A stretch of 64,000 nucleotides of DNA from Pseudomonas sp. B6002 (lineage in GTDB: Bacteria; Pseudomonadota; Gammaproteobacteria; Pseudomonadales; Pseudomonadaceae): the NCBI RefSeq assembly GCF_013385985.1, contig NZ_JACAOY010000012.1, forward strand, positions 186,001-250,000. Direction: 5' to 3'. The notes below the pieces were generated by a model. That model saw nothing but the letters and a program-made list of their open reading frames with translations, was not told where the DNA came from and searched no databases. The translations under genes and the position numbers were made by a program. Numbering within the stretch: the first letter of the stretch is position 1; each line of letters starts with the position of its first letter. Shown here in pieces: positions 9,294 through 16,691 of the stretch.

Positions 9294-9389
9294 AATGTGT
9301 GCGGGCTCAGCCCGCGAAGGCGGTGTGTCAGTCAACTCAAATGCTGGCTGGCCCGCCGCTTTCGCAGGCAAGCCAGCTCCCACATTTGG
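9294..9389. repeat. REP doublet (REPIN), partly degenerate
   Basis: The left arm (GTGCGGGCTCAGCCCGCGAA, about 9299-9318) is degenerate. The right arm is a clean inverted REP, TTCGCAGGCAAGCCAGCTCC (9361-9380) then CACA. It lies in the 310-bp gap (9279-9588) after the receptor gene, which holds only REP sequence and no gene. Confidence 0.75.
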
Positions 9390-9429
9390 AGCTGCGCCAG
9401 GCTCGGAGATTACGCATGCCGCTAATCAC

Positions 9430-9563
9430 CTGTGGGAGCTAGGTACACCGCTAACTCCCTGTGGGAGCTGGCTTGCCTGCGATGCAGACACCTCGGTGTT
9501 TCAGATGTACCGAGCTGATGCTATCGCAGCGGTGCGGCGATCCGACAAGCCAGCTCCCACCGT
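9430..9563. repeat. Truncated REP plus second REP doublet
   Basis: A truncated unit (CTGTGGGAGCTAGG, about 9430-9443) precedes a full forward unit, GTGGGAGCTGGCTTGCCTGC (9461-9480). A diverged reverse arm ends in ACAAGCCAGCTCCCAC (9545-9560). Together with 9294-9389 this fills the gap between two convergent genes. The copies differ, so they look like old repeated REPIN insertion or decay. Confidence 0.75.
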
Positions 9564-9588
9564 TGGATCGTGTACAGCCGAATCAGAG

Positions 9589-11025
9589 TTACTTGGGCAG
9601 GCGTTGATCGATCAGTTGGTACAACGCGCTGCTCTCAGGCCAGTTGCGCATGAACCGCGCGCGGTCCTTGGCGTACGCCGGGGCGAAGCTGGTATCGGAG
9701 CTGTGTTGGCGCATGGCGTCCAGGTCGATCAGCGACCAACGGTCCTTGTCCCAGAACAGGTTATGGCCCTTGAAATCGCCATGGCTGATGCGCTCGCGGA
9801 TCAGCTCGGCGAACAAGTGATCCAGGGCCAGCAGTTCATTTTCCGGCGCGGCGCCGCTTTCGACGTAGGGCGCAAAACGCTCGATGATGTCCGGGCCCGC
9901 GATCAACTCCGTCACCAGGTAGGCGCGGCTGCGCAGCCAGAAGAAGCGCTTTTCCAGCACGGCCAGCGGCTTGGGCGTGGCGATGCCAAGGAACGCCAGG
10001 CGATTGCCCTCGCGCCAGGAATGCCAGGCGCGGCTCGGGCGCCAGAAGCGCTTGAGCCAATGGACGAACCCTTTGATGTTGTAGCGCTTGATCACCAGCG
10101 AGCGCCCCGCCACGTCGGTCTTGGCCACCGTCGCGGCACCACCGGTCTTGAAGAGGTGGCCGCTGTCGAGCAGCGTGTCAGCCTGCGCCAGCACCGGCAG
10201 CATGGCGGCTTCTTCCTCACGGCGGACCGCACGCAATGCAAACGGCCCACGCACCACACTGAACAGCGTGCACTCACGGCCGACCTTGCTCAGAAAGTCC
10301 TTCAAACGCCAGGCGCTGACCTTGCGCACCTGTTTTTCCAAGGCCTCCAACGGCAAGGCATGCTCGCCGTTGGCCAGCAGGTAATACACCAGCAGTTCTT
10401 CGGTAAATGGCTCGAGGTTCTTCGGCAACTGGGCAAAAAACACCCCGAGGTTTTCCAGCACACGGTTGCGCGACAGCGGCTTGCCGGCCTCTTCGACGCG
10501 AATCCCCGCGCCATCGATCAAATACAGCTTGCCGTCCTGGCGCAGCAGGTTGTCCAGGTGCAGGTCTTCCTGCCACAGGCCCTGGGTATGCATCTGCGCA
10601 ATTGCCCCCAGCGCTTCGGCCAGCACAGCGGTTTGCTCATCAGCCAACGGCGGCAAGTGCTCTACCGCGTGCCAGGCATCAGCCAGGCTCTCGGCGCCTT
10701 CGATAAATTCGAACAGCAGCCAACCGCCCTCACCTTCCTGCAACCCATCGGCCAGCAGCAACGGCGTGGTCAGGCCGTGTTCGGCCAGCAGACGCACGCC
10801 GCTGAGTTCACGCTGAAAATGCCGCGCCGCCTTGCTACCCACCAGCAATTTGGCCAGCACCGCACGGCCACGCCAGACGGCCGCGCCCACGTAACGCTCG
10901 CCTGGCAGCACGCGCAGCAGGCTGAGCAGTTGCAACTGACCAGGACCCGCCGCATCGGCAAGCTCAATCGTCAACGGCAAACTCGGGGTACGACCGGCGG
11001 TTTTCAGCTCGGACAAACGCATCAA
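9589..11025 (-). CDS. Tandem LPS-kinase-like protein (two kinase lobes, PA5006-like)
   Basis: A 478-residue protein at the end of the waaF-waaC-waaG-waaP-wapP-wapQ operon; its ATG overlaps the wapQ stop (ATGA). It appears to hold two small kinase units. The first has a catalytic-loop-like WQEDLHLDNLL and metal site LIDGAGI around residues 155-180. The second has SHGDFKGHNLFWD and SLIDLDAM around residues 415-440. Each matches the WaaP/InaA style (H-x-D-x4-N, then D), and the first has Glu in place of the usual His before Asp. This is the position of PA5006 in P. aeruginosa. The second half keeps the stronger catalytic signature; the first may be regulatory. The substrate is probably a core heptose, by context only. 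Confidence 0.7.
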   Translation of the reverse strand: MMRLSELKTAGRTPSLPLTIELADAAGPGQLQLLSLLRVLPGERYVGAAVWRGRAVLAKLLVGSKAARHFQRELSGVRLLAEHGLTTPLLLADGLQEGEGGWLLFEFIEGAESLADAWHAVEHLPPLADEQTAVLAEALGAIAQMHTQGLWQEDLHLDNLLRQDGKLYLIDGAGIRVEEAGKPLSRNRVLENLGVFFAQLPKNLEPFTEELLVYYLLANGEHALPLEALEKQVRKVSAWRLKDFLSKVGRECTLFSVVRGPFALRAVRREEEAAMLPVLAQADTLLDSGHLFKTGGAATVAKTDVAGRSLVIKRYNIKGFVHWLKRFWRPSRAWHSWREGNRLAFLGIATPKPLAVLEKRFFWLRSRAYLVTELIAGPDIIERFAPYVESGAAPENELLALDHLFAELIRERISHGDFKGHNLFWDKDRWSLIDLDAMRQHSSDTSFAPAYAKDRARFMRNWPESSALYQLIDQRLPK

Positions 11026-11774
11026 CGGTTTTCCTTGTGGCTACGGCGGGCGCTCAAACGCTGGTACCACGTGGCGACCAGCGAGCTGTCCGCAGGCTGC
11101 TCCAGGTACGCCGCCAACAGCTGGCGCACCTGCGCATCCGACCATTGTGGCGCGCGACGCAACAACGGTTCCAAATCCTTGACCCGATCACGCCAGCCAA
11201 AGAGCAGCGGGCGGGTTTTCTCCAGGTCGATCAACTGCGCGGCATAACCGTCAGCGGTGGCCTGCAGGAAAATATGCTTGGGATAAAAACAACCATGCAC
11301 CTGGCCGACACTGTGCAGTCGGCGCGCAAGCCGACCACAGGCCAGCAGGATCGCGCCGTGCTGGGCATCGCTCAACTGCGGCCATTGTTCCAGCAGGGAA
11401 TCCAAGTCGTTCCAACCATCCAGCGCACGCGTCAGCAACATTGCGCGGTATTCACCGGCGACCTTACGCTCTCCATAGAACGCTGCTTGCAAGGCAGGAA
11501 TGCCCAACGAGCGGTACCGGCTGATGTTGCGAAACTCGCGGGAAAAACTCGGCTCGCCAAACGGGCGGTGCAAGCTGCGCGTCAGGTAGTTGCTCTGGCG
11601 CTTGAGGTAGTAGCCCAGCCCCTCAAGCTCCAGGCGGAACACGCTGCTCCAACCGCCACGGCTGGTGTTGGGCTCATCCACTGCGTCCAATTGCTTGGCC
11701 CACAGGGCATCGAAGGTTGCCAGGCCGTTGCGCTCAAGCAGGGCACGGTCTTCGGCCGCCAGGAAATCACTCAT
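11022..11774 (-). CDS. wapQ: LPS-core kinase-like protein WapQ
   Basis: A 250-residue kinase-fold protein. The start is ATG 11774 (MSDFLAAEDRALLERNG), which overlaps the wapP stop by 4 bp; a longer frame upstream runs inside wapP and is not real. The catalytic loop reads QVHGCFYPKHIFL, where HGxxYPxH replaces the usual HxDxxxxN, and the metal site is LIDLEKTRP. That altered loop is, as I recall it, the form found in Pseudomonas WapQ proteins. It is thought to phosphorylate inner-core heptose alongside WaaP and WapP. The order waaP-wapP-wapQ is the same as in P. aeruginosa, which supports the name. Confidence 0.78.
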   Translation of the reverse strand: MSDFLAAEDRALLERNGLATFDALWAKQLDAVDEPNTSRGGWSSVFRLELEGLGYYLKRQSNYLTRSLHRPFGEPSFSREFRNISRYRSLGIPALQAAFYGERKVAGEYRAMLLTRALDGWNDLDSLLEQWPQLSDAQHGAILLACGRLARRLHSVGQVHGCFYPKHIFLQATADGYAAQLIDLEKTRPLLFGWRDRVKDLEPLLRRAPQWSDAQVRQLLAAYLEQPADSSLVATWYQRLSARRSHKENR

Positions 11775-12505
11775 TCGCGTCCCTCGAAAAACTTCACCAC
11801 ATGGCGAATTCGCTGTTTGTCCGACGCCGTCAGGTGCGTGCGTTGGCGATATTGCATGTAGAAACGCAGGCGCTGGGTGGCCGACAAGTGATACTTGGCA
11901 ACCTTGTCCAGGCAAGCCAGGTCTTTGGTGATGCGGTACTTGAGCCAGAAACCGCGCCAGAAATCACCGTTGGGGCAGTCGATCAGGTACAGGGTCTGCT
12001 GGTCATCGATCAACAGGTTGCGCCACTTCAAGTCGTTATGGGTGAAGCGATGATCGTGCATGGTGCGGGTGTATTCAGCGAGCTGGCGACTGACCACATT
12101 CACCCACTTGGGGTCCTTGAGCCTTGCATCGCGGCGCTCGGCGAGCGCCGACAAATCCTCGGTTTTAGGCAATTCGCGGGTGATCATCGCACCACGGTCG
12201 TACGCCAAACCCTTGCGCTCCAGGCCCCAGGCCACCACGTCTGCGGTGGGAATGCCCCACTTGGCAAAGCGCTTGAGGTTCTGCCACTCGGACTTCACCC
12301 GGGGCTTGCCCAGGTAACGGCGCAGGCCCTTGCCGGCCCCGGTGTAGCGCTTGACGTAATAATTGACGCCGCCCCGCTCCACGCGGATCACTTCCGACAA
12401 CGGGTCACGGGTCAGCTGTTCGCCCTGCAGGGCAAACACCGCTTCAAGGGTTCCAAAATCATCCGCCAGGGCAGCGTAGGCCGGTTCCAAATTCCAACCC
12501 GCCAT
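11771..12505 (-). CDS. wapP: LPS-core heptose kinase WapP
   Basis: A 244-residue kinase of the WaaP/RfaY type. It has a nucleotide-binding Lys region in NYYVKRYTGAGKGLRRYLG, catalytic loop FTHNDLKWRNLLID (HxDxKxxN form) and metal site LIDCPNGDF. Its ATG shares a base with the waaP stop (TGATG), and its own stop overlaps wapQ, so the three kinases are translationally coupled. WapP is reported to phosphorylate heptose II of the Pseudomonas inner core; that role is taken from P. aeruginosa by position and similarity. Confidence 0.82.
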   Translation of the reverse strand: MAGWNLEPAYAALADDFGTLEAVFALQGEQLTRDPLSEVIRVERGGVNYYVKRYTGAGKGLRRYLGKPRVKSEWQNLKRFAKWGIPTADVVAWGLERKGLAYDRGAMITRELPKTEDLSALAERRDARLKDPKWVNVVSRQLAEYTRTMHDHRFTHNDLKWRNLLIDDQQTLYLIDCPNGDFWRGFWLKYRITKDLACLDKVAKYHLSATQRLRFYMQYRQRTHLTASDKQRIRHVVKFFEGRE

Positions 12506-13311
12506 CAGATCGCATCCCCCAAGCGTTGCTTGCGCGCGTAGAGCTTGTCGGCCTTGCGCTGCAGCAGGCTCAAGGACGCCGATTGCTCGGCCAGGACCTG
12601 GCGCAGCGGCTGGCGGAAGTAGCCTTTCAGGAAGCGCAGCTTGTCACGGCGCGTCAGGCCGATATCCAGCGCCGAGTAATACAGCGCCGACAAGTCCTTA
12701 TCGCGCCAGCGCAGCGGCAGGTGCGCACGCAATTGGGCACGGTGCAGGTCGATCACCGACAGCTTGATGTGCTTCGCATCGACAGGTTGCGCGGTGTCCA
12801 GCAGGAAGTGGCACAGGTAGCAGTCACGGTGGTTCACGCCGCCACGGTGCATGTCGCCGACCATGCGCGCCAGCTCAAAGGTGAGCGCATGGCGCAACGC
12901 AGGCGCGGGCGGCTCGGCCACCCAGTTGATCGTCAGGTCTTCCAGGCTCAGGGTCGGCGCCAGCTCTTCGGTGATAATGAACGAGTGCTGGTCAGCCGGG
13001 TTGCTGCCTTTTTCACCGAAGGCCACGCCGGTCATGGTCGGCACGCCGAGTGCTTGCAAGCGATGAATCGCCGCCCATTCAAGGCCAGCGCCGAGCACCG
13101 GCAGTTTGGCGGTGATCAGGTTCTTGAAAATCTCGCCCCAGCCAATGCCACGGTGGATCTTCACAAAATACGGCCGGCCATCCACCACGGTACGCAACGT
13201 GCGGCGCGCCGCCAGTTCACGGAATACTTCGCCTTGCAGCTTCTCGACTTCGGCAAAGGCATCACGCCCGGCCCATAGCGTCTTGAACGGTTCGGCAAGA
13301 ATCAACTTCAT
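12505..13311 (-). CDS. waaP: LPS core heptose(I) kinase WaaP (RfaP)
   Basis: A 268-residue WaaP of normal length. Typical features are a glycine-rich start (VKIHRGIGWGEIFKNL), GVNHRDCYLCHFLLD as catalytic loop with the essential Asp, and the metal-binding Asp in SVIDLHRAQ. It uses ATP to phosphorylate heptose I of the inner core. In P. aeruginosa it is essential, because core phosphates are needed for LPS export and outer-membrane integrity. Its ATG overlaps the waaG stop (ATGA). No unusual feature was seen. Confidence 0.93.
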   Translation of the reverse strand: MKLILAEPFKTLWAGRDAFAEVEKLQGEVFRELAARRTLRTVVDGRPYFVKIHRGIGWGEIFKNLITAKLPVLGAGLEWAAIHRLQALGVPTMTGVAFGEKGSNPADQHSFIITEELAPTLSLEDLTINWVAEPPAPALRHALTFELARMVGDMHRGGVNHRDCYLCHFLLDTAQPVDAKHIKLSVIDLHRAQLRAHLPLRWRDKDLSALYYSALDIGLTRRDKLRFLKGYFRQPLRQVLAEQSASLSLLQRKADKLYARKQRLGDAI

Positions 13312-14432
13312 CGGTTCGGCTCCGCCAGAATCACATCCGCAGCGTGCTGCGGCATGCTGTAGAGGTCGGCCGTCTCGGCGAAGGCCAACCCATTGCGGCC
13401 CCAGGCCGCGCGCTGTGCAGTGTCGGTGAGCATGTGCGCCAGGTACTGGTTGAGTTGGTTCTGTTCGAACGGCTCATCCAACACCAGGCCGCTGTCGGCC
13501 TCGTTGATGTAGTGGGCATAACCACACACCGCCGAGACCAGTACAGGCAACCCGGCCACCAGGGCTTCGAGCAACACGGTGCCGGTGTTTTCGTTATACG
13601 CCGGGTGAATCAACAGGTCGGCCCCCAGCAGGAAACGCGGGATATCACTGCGGCCTTTGAGGAACTGCACGTTGTCCCCCAGGCCCAGTGTGGCGCTTTG
13701 CAATTGGAATACTTTGGGGTCGTCCTGGCCGATTACAAACAGGCGCGTGCGTTTTTTCAGTTCAGCCGGCAGTGCGGCCACGGCCTTGAGGCTGCGATCG
13801 ACACCCTTGGTCTTGAAACCCGAACCGATCTGCACCAGCAGCAAGTCGTCGTCACCCAGGTTGAATTCCTTGCGGAAACCCTCGCGGATTTCGGCCGCAT
13901 TCGGCGGTGCGCGACGGTCCTGGGCAATGCCCGGCGGCAGCAGGTGGAAGCGCTCCAGCGGCGTGTCGTAGTGTTTGATGAACAGCGGCTGCTGCACTTC
14001 GGAAATCATCAGGACTTCAGTCTTGGCGTCCTTGGCAAACACCGCACGCTCGTACTCGGCGAAGTGTTTGTAGCGGCCAAAATAGCGATATAGCGAATGA
14101 CGCAGGTTTTGTGCCTTGTCTTCAAAGCAGCCATCGGCGGCGTAGTACACGTCCAGGCCGGGCATCTTGTTGAAGCCGATCAAGCGGTCCACCGGGCGTT
14201 TGGCCAGGTCGGCTGCCATCCAGGCACTGAGTTTTTCGTTGCGCCGATGGTTGAAGAACGCCTTGACCGGCGCCACCAGCACTTCGAAGCCGGGAGGGAC
14301 ATCGCCTTCCCAGATCAGCGTGTACACACGAATCTGGTGGCCGCGCTGCTGGCACTCCAGGGCGATGCGCATGAAGTCGCGCTGCAAGCCGCCGAAGGGG
14401 AAATATTTGTACAGAACAAAAGCCAGTTGCAT
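13308..14432 (-). CDS. waaG: LPS core glycosyltransferase I WaaG (RfaG)
   Basis: A 374-residue GT4/GT-B enzyme. The N-terminus FVLYKYFPFGGLQRDFMRIA is the WaaG signature, and the donor site has HPAYNENTGTVLLEALVAG with the conserved EX7E. It adds the first hexose of the outer core (GalN or Glc) to heptose II on the inner face of the inner membrane. The gene is coupled on both sides: its ATG shares a base with the waaC stop (TGATG), and its stop overlaps waaP. Confidence 0.93.
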   Translation of the reverse strand: MQLAFVLYKYFPFGGLQRDFMRIALECQQRGHQIRVYTLIWEGDVPPGFEVLVAPVKAFFNHRRNEKLSAWMAADLAKRPVDRLIGFNKMPGLDVYYAADGCFEDKAQNLRHSLYRYFGRYKHFAEYERAVFAKDAKTEVLMISEVQQPLFIKHYDTPLERFHLLPPGIAQDRRAPPNAAEIREGFRKEFNLGDDDLLLVQIGSGFKTKGVDRSLKAVAALPAELKKRTRLFVIGQDDPKVFQLQSATLGLGDNVQFLKGRSDIPRFLLGADLLIHPAYNENTGTVLLEALVAGLPVLVSAVCGYAHYINEADSGLVLDEPFEQNQLNQYLAHMLTDTAQRAAWGRNGLAFAETADLYSMPQHAADVILAEPNR

Positions 14433-15493
14433 CAGTGCAGCTCCTCAGCCAGTAACAACGTGCTCAGCCGGCTTGCCACACGCTCAGGGTTCAGGCGCGT
14501 GAAGCACAGGGGCGATTCGCGCTTGATGTCGAACCGACGCAGGTCGTCGGCCGTCGGTTGATAGGTACAGGTTTTTTGCAGGCACGGGGCGCAGGGGAAG
14601 TCGCTGGCCAGGTGAATCTGGCCCTTGCCGTAGGCGCCGGTGAGGCCGGGGTTGGTCGGGCCGAACAGGGAGATGGTCGGCACATCCAACGCAGCAGCCA
14701 GATGACCCAGGCCGGTGTCCACCGCCACACAGGCACGGGCACCCGCCAGTACGCGAGCGACGCCAGCGAGGTTCAACTTGGGCAACACTTCGGCGTTGCT
14801 CAAGCCTTTGGCCAGGCGTTCGGCCCGGGCTTTTTCGGCGGCGTTGCCCCACGGCAGCTTGACGTCCACGCCCAGGCGCCCCATGCGCTCGGCCAGCTCT
14901 CGCCAGTAGGCTTCGGGCCAGTGCTTGGTGTCCCAGGTGGTGCCGTGCAGCAGCAGCACGAACGGTTTTTTCGGCGGCAGACCGAGCAGTTTGTCGACAC
15001 TCAGGCCGTAGTCGCCCAGGGCCTTAGGCAGGTCATACCCCAGGGCCACGGCGAACAGCTGGCGCAGACGCTCCACGGCATGCTGCCCACGGGCCACGGC
15101 CAGGCGTCGCGAGTAGAAGCGCGCGGCAATGGGTTCGCGGGCGGAGTTTTTGTCGAAACCGGCCACCGGGGCACGCACGTAGCGCGTCAGCCAGGCGCTT
15201 TTGAACAAGCCTTGGGCGTCGATCACCAGGTCGTACTTGGTCGACTGAACGCTCTGCTTGAAGCGTCGCCACTCGCCGCTCTTGATGGTTTGCCAGATGT
15301 TCTTGCGCCAGCGGCGAATCGCCACCGGGATCACCTTGTCCACCGCAGGGTGCCAGGTGGGGATCTCAGCGAAGCCTTCTTCCACCACCCAGTCGAAACG
15401 GATGCCGGGGATCGCCCGCGCCGCATCGGTCAGCGCCGGCAAGGCGTGGATCACATCGCCCAGGGATGAGGTCTTGATTACCAGAACGCGCAA
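14432..15493 (-). CDS. waaC: LPS heptosyltransferase I WaaC (RfaC)
   Basis: A 353-residue GT9 heptosyltransferase. The start is placed at TTG 15493, giving MRVLVIKTSSLGDVIHALPA, the conserved N-terminus of WaaC. No ATG or GTG is available there, and the TTG lies immediately after the waaF stop (15495-15497). The C-terminal ADP-heptose motif VAVDTGLGHLAAALDVPTIS is intact. The enzyme attaches the first heptose to Kdo2-lipid A in the cytoplasm. The weak TTG start next to the waaF stop suggests translation is coupled to waaF. Confidence 0.92.
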   Translation of the reverse strand: MRVLVIKTSSLGDVIHALPALTDAARAIPGIRFDWVVEEGFAEIPTWHPAVDKVIPVAIRRWRKNIWQTIKSGEWRRFKQSVQSTKYDLVIDAQGLFKSAWLTRYVRAPVAGFDKNSAREPIAARFYSRRLAVARGQHAVERLRQLFAVALGYDLPKALGDYGLSVDKLLGLPPKKPFVLLLHGTTWDTKHWPEAYWRELAERMGRLGVDVKLPWGNAAEKARAERLAKGLSNAEVLPKLNLAGVARVLAGARACVAVDTGLGHLAAALDVPTISLFGPTNPGLTGAYGKGQIHLASDFPCAPCLQKTCTYQPTADDLRRFDIKRESPLCFTRLNPERVASRLSTLLLAEELH

Positions 15494-15494
15494 A

Positions 15495-16529
15495 CTATCG
15501 GACCTCGACCACAACGCCCTGCAACCGCTGCAAGGCTTCATTCACCGGCTGCGGCAGCAACTGGCGCATGCAGTTGTAGTGGCCAAAACGGCAAGTGCGT
15601 TCAAAACACGGGCTGCAGTCCAGGCCCAGGCGCACCACTTCGACCTTATCGGCCAGTGGCGGGGTGAAACCCGGCGAGGTAGAGCCGTACACCGCCACCA
15701 ACGGGCGGTTCAGCGCTGCAGCCACGTGCATCAGGCCGGAATCGTTGGACACCACCGAATCGGCGCAGGACAGCAGGTCGATGGCCTCGGCCAGCGACGT
15801 GTCGCCACTCAGGTTCACGGCCTCTTCACGCAGGCCGGGAATCAGGCGCTGGCGAATGTCTTCGCCCACCGGATGGTCCTTCTTCGAACCAAACAGCCAC
15901 ACTTGCCAGCCTTCGCGGATCTTGGCCTCGGCGACCTTGGCGTAATGCTCGGACGGCCAACGCTTGGATTCGCCGAACTCGGCACCGGGGCACAGGGCCA
16001 ACACCGGGCGGTCCAGGGTCAGGCCGAACTTGGCCAGCGCCGCATCGCGGCTGACCGGGTCGATCTCAAGGCTCGGGCGTGGATACGGCTGTGGCAATTC
16101 GGCGCCCGGCTCATAGGCCAGGGCCATGAAGCGCTCGATCATCAGCGGGTAGCGCGCCTTGTCCAGGGTGCGCACGTCGTTGAGCAGCACGTAGCGAAAC
16201 TCGCCGCGCCAGCCGGTGCGCTTGGGGATGCCGGCAAAATACGGCACCAGCGCCGACTTGAGCGAGTTGGGCAGCAGGATCGCCTGGTCATACTGGCCGG
16301 CCAGGGATTTGCCGATGCGACGGCGGGTTGCCAGCTCCAGCGCGCCATGGCCGAGCGGAAAGCTCAAGGCCTTGCGCACTTCGGGCATGCGCTCAAGGAT
16401 CGGGCGGCTCCACTCCGGGGCGAGCACGTCGATCTGGCAGTCTGGATGGCGCAGGCGCAGGCACTGGAACAGTGTCTGTGCCATCACCATGTCACCGACC
16501 CAACTGGGCCCAACGATCAGAATATTCAT
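15495..16529 (-). CDS. waaF: LPS heptosyltransferase II WaaF (RfaF)
   Basis: A 344-residue GT9 enzyme starting MNILIVGPSWVGDMVMAQTL, the canonical WaaF N-terminus. It contains the donor-site motifs LCPGAEFGESKRWP and VVSNDSGLMHVAAAL. It adds heptose II to heptose I. It is the first gene of the seven-gene core operon. In P. aeruginosa the branched-chain aminotransferase gene ilvE lies between waaF and glnE; here only 162 bp remain, holding a hairpin and a REP doublet. Confidence 0.93.
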   Translation of the reverse strand: MNILIVGPSWVGDMVMAQTLFQCLRLRHPDCQIDVLAPEWSRPILERMPEVRKALSFPLGHGALELATRRRIGKSLAGQYDQAILLPNSLKSALVPYFAGIPKRTGWRGEFRYVLLNDVRTLDKARYPLMIERFMALAYEPGAELPQPYPRPSLEIDPVSRDAALAKFGLTLDRPVLALCPGAEFGESKRWPSEHYAKVAEAKIREGWQVWLFGSKKDHPVGEDIRQRLIPGLREEAVNLSGDTSLAEAIDLLSCADSVVSNDSGLMHVAAALNRPLVAVYGSTSPGFTPPLADKVEVVRLGLDCSPCFERTCRFGHYNCMRQLLPQPVNEALQRLQGVVVEVR

Positions 16530-16549
16530 GTAGTTTCCACAAACGATAC

Positions 16550-16569
16550 GGGGAGGCTAATGCCTCCCC
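16550..16569. other. Short perfect hairpin in the waaF leader
   Basis: GGGGAGGC (16550-16557), loop TAAT, GCCTCCCC (16562-16569), 21 bp before the waaF ATG. No T-run follows on either strand, so it is not a standard terminator. It could end or protect the glnE transcript, or sit in the waaF 5' leader. Confidence 0.5.
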
Positions 16570-16600
16570 GCCTCGATAATTTCTGTAGGAGAAGAATGAT

Positions 16601-16685
16601 TGTAGGAGCTGGCTTGCCAGCGATAACGTCCGAAAGATCACCATGGATTCCAAGGGCCTCAATCGCCGGCAAGCCGGCTCCTACC
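16601..16685. repeat. REP doublet (REPIN)
   Basis: The left arm starts TGTAGGAGCTGGCTTGCCAG (16601-16620). The right arm is inverted, ATCGCCGGCAAGCCGGCTCC (16662-16681) then TACC. It lies just downstream of the glnE stop. The arms belong to slightly different sequence variants. Confidence 0.85.
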
Positions 16686-16691
16686 GTTGAC

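Noticed and set aside
9279-9588. Repeated 20-25 bp units that might be a CRISPR array
   Set aside because: Units are inverted, diverged and irregularly spaced, and recur singly across the window; they are REP elements. No cas genes are present.
11775-11915. N-terminal extension of WapQ to 297 residues
   Set aside because: It lies wholly within wapP in another frame. ATG 11774, coupled to the wapP stop, fits the family length.
16550-16569. Rho-independent terminator between glnE and waaF
   Set aside because: The stem is perfect but neither strand has a following T-run; listed only as a hairpin.
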